A program made the translations under genes and the position numbers. A stretch of DNA of 54,942 nt from Nostoc sp. FACHB-973 (GTDB lineage: Bacteria; Cyanobacteriota; Cyanobacteriia; Cyanobacteriales; Nostocaceae), in assembly GCF_014698115.1 (NCBI RefSeq), contig NZ_JACJSJ010000051.1:1-54942 (forward strand). The letters are read 5' to 3'. Of the stretch, positions 51,749 through 54,942 are shown piece after piece. How positions within the stretch are numbered: position 1 is the first letter of the stretch; each line of letters begins with the position of its first letter. Under the pieces are notes generated by a model. That model was not told the origin of the DNA and did no database searches. It saw only the letters and a list, made by a program, of their open reading frames with translations.

Positions 51749-53464
51749 TTAAAACAAAAAGTATCTCTGAGTCATTGGTAAAACTGTTGCAGGTTCGCAA
51801 ATCAACAACTCACCATCAGCCCTGACTTCGTAGGTTTCTGGATCAACTTCAATTTGGGGTAGTGCATCATTCAGCTTCATATCCTGCTTAGTCAATTGGC
51901 GTGTTCTGGAAACTGCAACTGCTGTTTTTCGTAAACCTAGCTGGGTAGGAATTTCCCTTTCTAAAGCCGCCTGGGAAACAAAAGTTAATGATGTGGCGTT
52001 CTTAGCACCAGCAAAACTACCAAACATCGGCCGCATATGCACTGGTTGGGGTGTGGGAATACTGGCGTTAGCATCGCCCATTTGCGACCAGGCAATCATT
52101 CCGCCTTTGATTACTATTTCTGGCTTGACGCCGAAAAATGCGGGACGCCATAGGCACAAATCTGCTAATTTTCCCTCTTCCACTGAACCCACAAACTCAG
52201 CAATTCCGTGAGCGATCGCCGGATTAATAGTATACTTAGCAACATATCTTTTTGCACGATAATTATCTGCTTGTTGCTCAGTTCCTTGTGGGTTAAGAGT
52301 TCCTCGTTGTACCTTCATTTTGTGAGATGTTTGCCAAGTGCGAATTATCACTTCGCCTACCCTTCCCATTGCTTGAGAATCAGAAGAAATCATGCTAAAT
52401 GCGCCTAAGTCGTGCAAAATGTCTTCAGCGGCAATGGTTTCTCGGCGGATGCGGGATTCAGCAAAGGCGACATCTTCGGCGATCGCCGGATCGAGGTGAT
52501 GACATACCATCAACATATCTAGGTGTTCATCTAAGGTGTTGAGGGTGTAAGGACGTGTGGGGTTGGTAGAAGATGGCAAGACGTTTGCCTGGCTGCAAAC
52601 TTTGATGATATCTGGTGCGTGTCCCCCGCCTGCGCCTTCGGTGTGGTAAGTGTGGATCACACGATTTTTAAAAGCGGCGATGGTATCTTCTACAAATCCG
52701 GCTTCGTTCAGAGTATCAGTATGGATAGCTACTTGGACATCATATTCATCGGCAACGCTGAGGCAAGTATCAATTGCTGCGGGGGTAGTTCCCCAGTCTT
52801 CATGTAGCTTTAACCCCATTGCGCCAGCAGCTAGTTGTTCTACAAGTCCTTGGGGTTGACTGGCGTTACCTTTACCCAAAAATCCTAAATTGACAGGAAA
52901 AGCCTCAGCGGCTTGCAGCATCCGATAAATATTCCAAGGGCCTGGGGTGCAGGTAGTGGCATTTGTACCCGTAGCCGGCCCAGTACCGCCGCCAATCATG
53001 GTGGTGATACCAGAAGCGATCGCCACTTCAATTTGTTGGGGACAAATAAAATGAATATGGGCATCAATACCACCAGCAGTGAGAATCATTCCTTCTCCTG
53101 CTAAAGCTTCAGTTCCCGGTCCAATAATAATATCTACATTATTTTGAATATAAGGATTTCCAGCTTTACCAATTTTAAAAATTTTGCCATCTTTAATCCC
53201 GATATCTGCTTTGACAATACCCCACCAATCGAGGATTAAAGCATTAGTAATTACTAAATCCACAGCGCCATCGGCATTAGAAATGGGAGATTGTCCCATT
53301 CCATCTCGAATAACTTTACCGCCACCGAATTTCACTTCATCGCCGTAGGTAGTCAAATCTTGTTCAACTTCAATAAATAATTCTGTGTCAGCAAGTCGGA
53401 TGCGATCGCCTACTGTGGGGCCATAGGTTTCGGCGTAAGCGCGGCGGGACATTTTGTAAGGCAT
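51749..53464 (-). CDS. ureC: Urease subunit alpha
   Basis: 571 residues, full length. The nickel site is intact: GGIDAHIHFI (His136, His138), GLKLHEDWG with Lys219 to be carbamylated, AIHTDTLNEAGF and HTYHTEGAGGGHAPD; the mobile-flap MVCHHLDP supplies the catalytic His. It hydrolyses urea to ammonia and carbamate. Unlike the usual ureABC order, neither ureB nor ureA is upstream of it on the minus strand, and no accessory ure gene is in the window, so the cluster is split in this genome. ATG at 53464 (MPYKMSRRAYAETYGPT) follows CTCCTAAGG. Confidence 0.97.
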   Translation of the reverse strand: MPYKMSRRAYAETYGPTVGDRIRLADTELFIEVEQDLTTYGDEVKFGGGKVIRDGMGQSPISNADGAVDLVITNALILDWWGIVKADIGIKDGKIFKIGKAGNPYIQNNVDIIIGPGTEALAGEGMILTAGGIDAHIHFICPQQIEVAIASGITTMIGGGTGPATGTNATTCTPGPWNIYRMLQAAEAFPVNLGFLGKGNASQPQGLVEQLAAGAMGLKLHEDWGTTPAAIDTCLSVADEYDVQVAIHTDTLNEAGFVEDTIAAFKNRVIHTYHTEGAGGGHAPDIIKVCSQANVLPSSTNPTRPYTLNTLDEHLDMLMVCHHLDPAIAEDVAFAESRIRRETIAAEDILHDLGAFSMISSDSQAMGRVGEVIIRTWQTSHKMKVQRGTLNPQGTEQQADNYRAKRYVAKYTINPAIAHGIAEFVGSVEEGKLADLCLWRPAFFGVKPEIVIKGGMIAWSQMGDANASIPTPQPVHMRPMFGSFAGAKNATSLTFVSQAALEREIPTQLGLRKTAVAVSRTRQLTKQDMKLNDALPQIEVDPETYEVRADGELLICEPATVLPMTQRYFLF

Positions 53465-53503
53465 AATGCACTCCTAAGGAAAAGTATGATTAAGTGAGTC
53501 TTA

Positions 53504-53665
53504 GAGGTTGTTTGAAAAGTGGTTGACTGTATCTTTGCACTTATTGATCCCCCCCAACCCCCCTTAAAAAGGGGGGCAAAACCTTTCAAAGTCCCCCTTT
53601 TTAAGGGGGATTTAGGGGGATCTAGAACATTTTGCTACCAAGAAGAGGACTTTTCAAACATCCTC
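53504..53665. mobile_element. MITE (162 bp) with GAGGTTGTTTGAAAAGT ends and TTA duplication
   Basis: Left end GAGGTTGTTTGAAAAGT and right end ACTTTTCAAACATCCTC are inverted repeats with two or fewer mismatches. TTA flanks both sides (53501-53503 and 53666-53668), a target duplication like those of some IS5-group elements. Inside is a second palindromic element, 53546-53622, starting GATCCCCCCCAACCCCCCTT and ending AAGGGGGATTTAGGGGGATC. Non-coding. Confidence 0.85.
53546..53622. repeat. Palindromic GATCCCCC...GGGGGATC repeat nested in MITE
   Basis: Poly-C/poly-G inverted repeat with TTAAAAAGGGGGG and CCCCCTTTTTAA inner arms, a repeat type widespread in cyanobacterial genomes. Confidence 0.85.
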
Positions 53666-53883
53666 TTAGAGCTGATATTTTTCCTGATACTTGCTATGTC
53701 TTTGAAATAAACAAAATAAACAAGCGCCGCAAATCTGGTGGTGTGTACTTGAATCGGGCAGAATTAAGGGATATTCTGCAACAAGGATATCAAGTCGCCC
53801 TCAAAATAGCGGCGCTACAAGCTCTGGAAGGGCGTTATGAAGCCCAAGAATTAGCCGCAATGGTGATCAGTAAGAAACTTTAG
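53632..53883 (+). CDS. Small conserved protein with uncertain 5' end beside a MITE
   Basis: 83 codons as drawn, but the first 12 or so are inside the MITE. The protein-like part begins near INKRRKSGGVYLNRAELRDI and continues LQQGYQVALKIAALQALEGR to YEAQELAAMVISKKL, a helical, charged domain with no recognised family. The native start codon is not visible: either the MITE replaced it or translation begins at a non-ATG codon. Possibly a gene with a hybrid N-terminus or a recent pseudogene. Confidence 0.45.
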   Translation: MLPRRGLFKHPLRADIFPDTCYVFEINKINKRRKSGGVYLNRAELRDILQQGYQVALKIAALQALEGRYEAQELAAMVISKKL

Positions 53884-53902
53884 CCGAGGCACCCAGACTA
53901 AT

Positions 53903-54856
53903 TCAGCAATAGCCTATCAGTTCGTTGTCAGTCCATTCCAAGGTGTCACCAATTTTTTCGCCGTCGTGGTAGGCGGCGAGTAAGATTTCGCAAGTTTTAC
54001 CCCAAGCGATCGCCCCATTAGCATCTAAGGCGATCGCCCCTAAATCCCGTTTATTCTGGTGCGCTTCTCCAAAGGATCGTTGCATAGCATCCTTGAGAGG
54101 CATCCCGTCTGTGACACGTACCACAATCCTGGCTGCTAAACACTCATCAATAATATCTTCCCCAATGCCAGTACAACTAACTCCAGCATTACTAGTAGCA
54201 TAATTTCCTGCTGGCATAGCAGAATCACTGACTCGACCAATGCGTTCAAAGCCCTTTCCACCAGTGGAAGTACCAGCGCTCAGCCGACCATAGGCATCTA
54301 AAGCTACCACGCCGATAGTACCACGTCCAGCATTACTAGTTTCTAGCAGTTCGGGTTCTGCTACTACATTTGCCATTGTGCTTTTAAAATTATCCTGGCG
54401 TTCTTGTATCCATTCATGCAAGCGCAAATCAGTTAAAGCGTTGTAGCTGGGAATTTGCATTTCCCGCGCCAACTCAGCCGATCCGAAATCTGATAGGACT
54501 CGATCTGGGGAGTTTTGTAAAAATTCTGCCAAGTCAATGGGATTTTTTACCCGTGAAATATTAATTACACCACTAAATCGCCTTAATGCGCCATCCATCA
54601 AAGAAGCACTCATGCGGATTTGCCCATCAGATTGTAATACAGAGCCGGTACCAGCATTAAAGCGGGGGTCATCTTCCAGCATTTGGCAACCCTGCACCAC
54701 CGCTTCAGAAGCAGTTGCTCCGGCTAATAGCAAAGAATAAACTTGTTCTATTACTATATGGAGCGATCGACGCACCGCTTCCAATCCTCCTTTACCGTGG
54801 AGAGAACTACCAGCCCCACCATGAATAATTAATTTAGGTTGCACCTGTGACTTCAT
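53903..54856 (-). CDS. iaaA: Plant-type asparaginase / isoaspartyl aminopeptidase
   Basis: 317 residues. An Ntn hydrolase precursor: LIIHGGAGSS at the N-terminus, FNAGTGSVLQSDG, and the autocleavage site GRGTIGVVALD whose Thr becomes the nucleophile of the beta subunit, followed by AGTSTGGKGFERIGRVSDS and TGIGEDII for substrate binding. It cleaves isoaspartyl dipeptides and asparagine; in filamentous cyanobacteria the family also takes part in breaking down cyanophycin dipeptides (family knowledge). Single gene; ATG at 54856. Confidence 0.92.
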   Translation of the reverse strand: MKSQVQPKLIIHGGAGSSLHGKGGLEAVRRSLHIVIEQVYSLLLAGATASEAVVQGCQMLEDDPRFNAGTGSVLQSDGQIRMSASLMDGALRRFSGVINISRVKNPIDLAEFLQNSPDRVLSDFGSAELAREMQIPSYNALTDLRLHEWIQERQDNFKSTMANVVAEPELLETSNAGRGTIGVVALDAYGRLSAGTSTGGKGFERIGRVSDSAMPAGNYATSNAGVSCTGIGEDIIDECLAARIVVRVTDGMPLKDAMQRSFGEAHQNKRDLGAIALDANGAIAWGKTCEILLAAYHDGEKIGDTLEWTDNELIGYC

Positions 54857-54903
54857 TAATTCTTTGCCCTATTTGCGTCTGTTTTGCAGTTGATTTCGCT
54901 AGA

Positions 54904-54942
54904 GATTGGGGATTGGGGATTGGGGAGTGGGGAGTAGGGGGT
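54904..54942. repeat. Heptamer repeat (GGGGATT/GGGGAGT) at window edge
   Basis: Five or more heptamers running off the end of the window. Confidence 0.9.

Overview
The window is chromosomal DNA of a filamentous, Nostoc/Anabaena-like cyanobacterium. It encodes a photosystem II D1 protein (psbA), a CcmK-type carboxysome shell protein, a GUN4 chlorophyll-synthesis factor, a long bacterial-type PEP carboxylase and many cyanobacteria-only families (DUF3370, DUF3531, DUF6816, DUF1574, Sll0314/Alr1548 TPR). The octamer GCGATCGC (HIP1) is scattered throughout, and intergenic gaps are full of heptanucleotide tandem repeats of the kind known from heterocyst-forming cyanobacteria. No rRNA, tRNA, CRISPR array, intact insertion sequence or prophage was seen.

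Layout. 1-6300: small and metabolic genes (DUF4332, phzF-like, lipoprotein, aminopeptidase P, DsbA/HCCA isomerase, Uma2). 6450-9180: a translation/targeting block: ffh, rpsP, a KH-domain protein and rpsU (GTG start). 9500-14400: phoH-like, HutX-like, ccmK paralogue, DUF6816 and an ABC exporter. 14600-15240: a broken zeta-toxin gene and its small partner. 15620-22470: a four-gene operon that is the most interesting locus here: a von Willebrand A membrane protein, a 1100-residue tubulin/FtsZ-like GTPase (Tubulin_2), a MotA/TolQ/ZorA-like channel protein with a long coiled-coil tail, and a MotB/ZorB-like OmpA protein. Together they look like an ion-driven envelope machine coupled to a cytoskeletal GTPase. 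22700-31100: convergent membrane protein, MalK-type ATPase, hicBA, gun4, icd, secreted MnSOD, rsmG and an ECF-type ATPase. 31400-36400: TPR, DUF3531, Nudix, DUF3370 and a UPF0175/DUF3368 toxin-antitoxin pair. 36500-43800: Ser/Thr kinase, Rpn/DUF4351 nuclease-like protein, small proteins, a 21-bp tandem array and ppc. 44250-48900: a DUF1574 SGNH protein plus MBOAT acyltransferase, a likely exopolysaccharide O-acylation pair. 49459-54900: psbA, corA, an isolated ureC, a small gene next to a MITE, and a plant-type asparaginase.

Repeats shape much of the window. There are several MITE families, a 28-bp perfect palindrome in five copies, two 21-bp tandem arrays with the same hairpin architecture but different sequence, and short tandem repeats that have entered coding sequence (ppc, the MalK-type ATPase, the DUF4332 C-terminus) or reach a gene start (ccmK).
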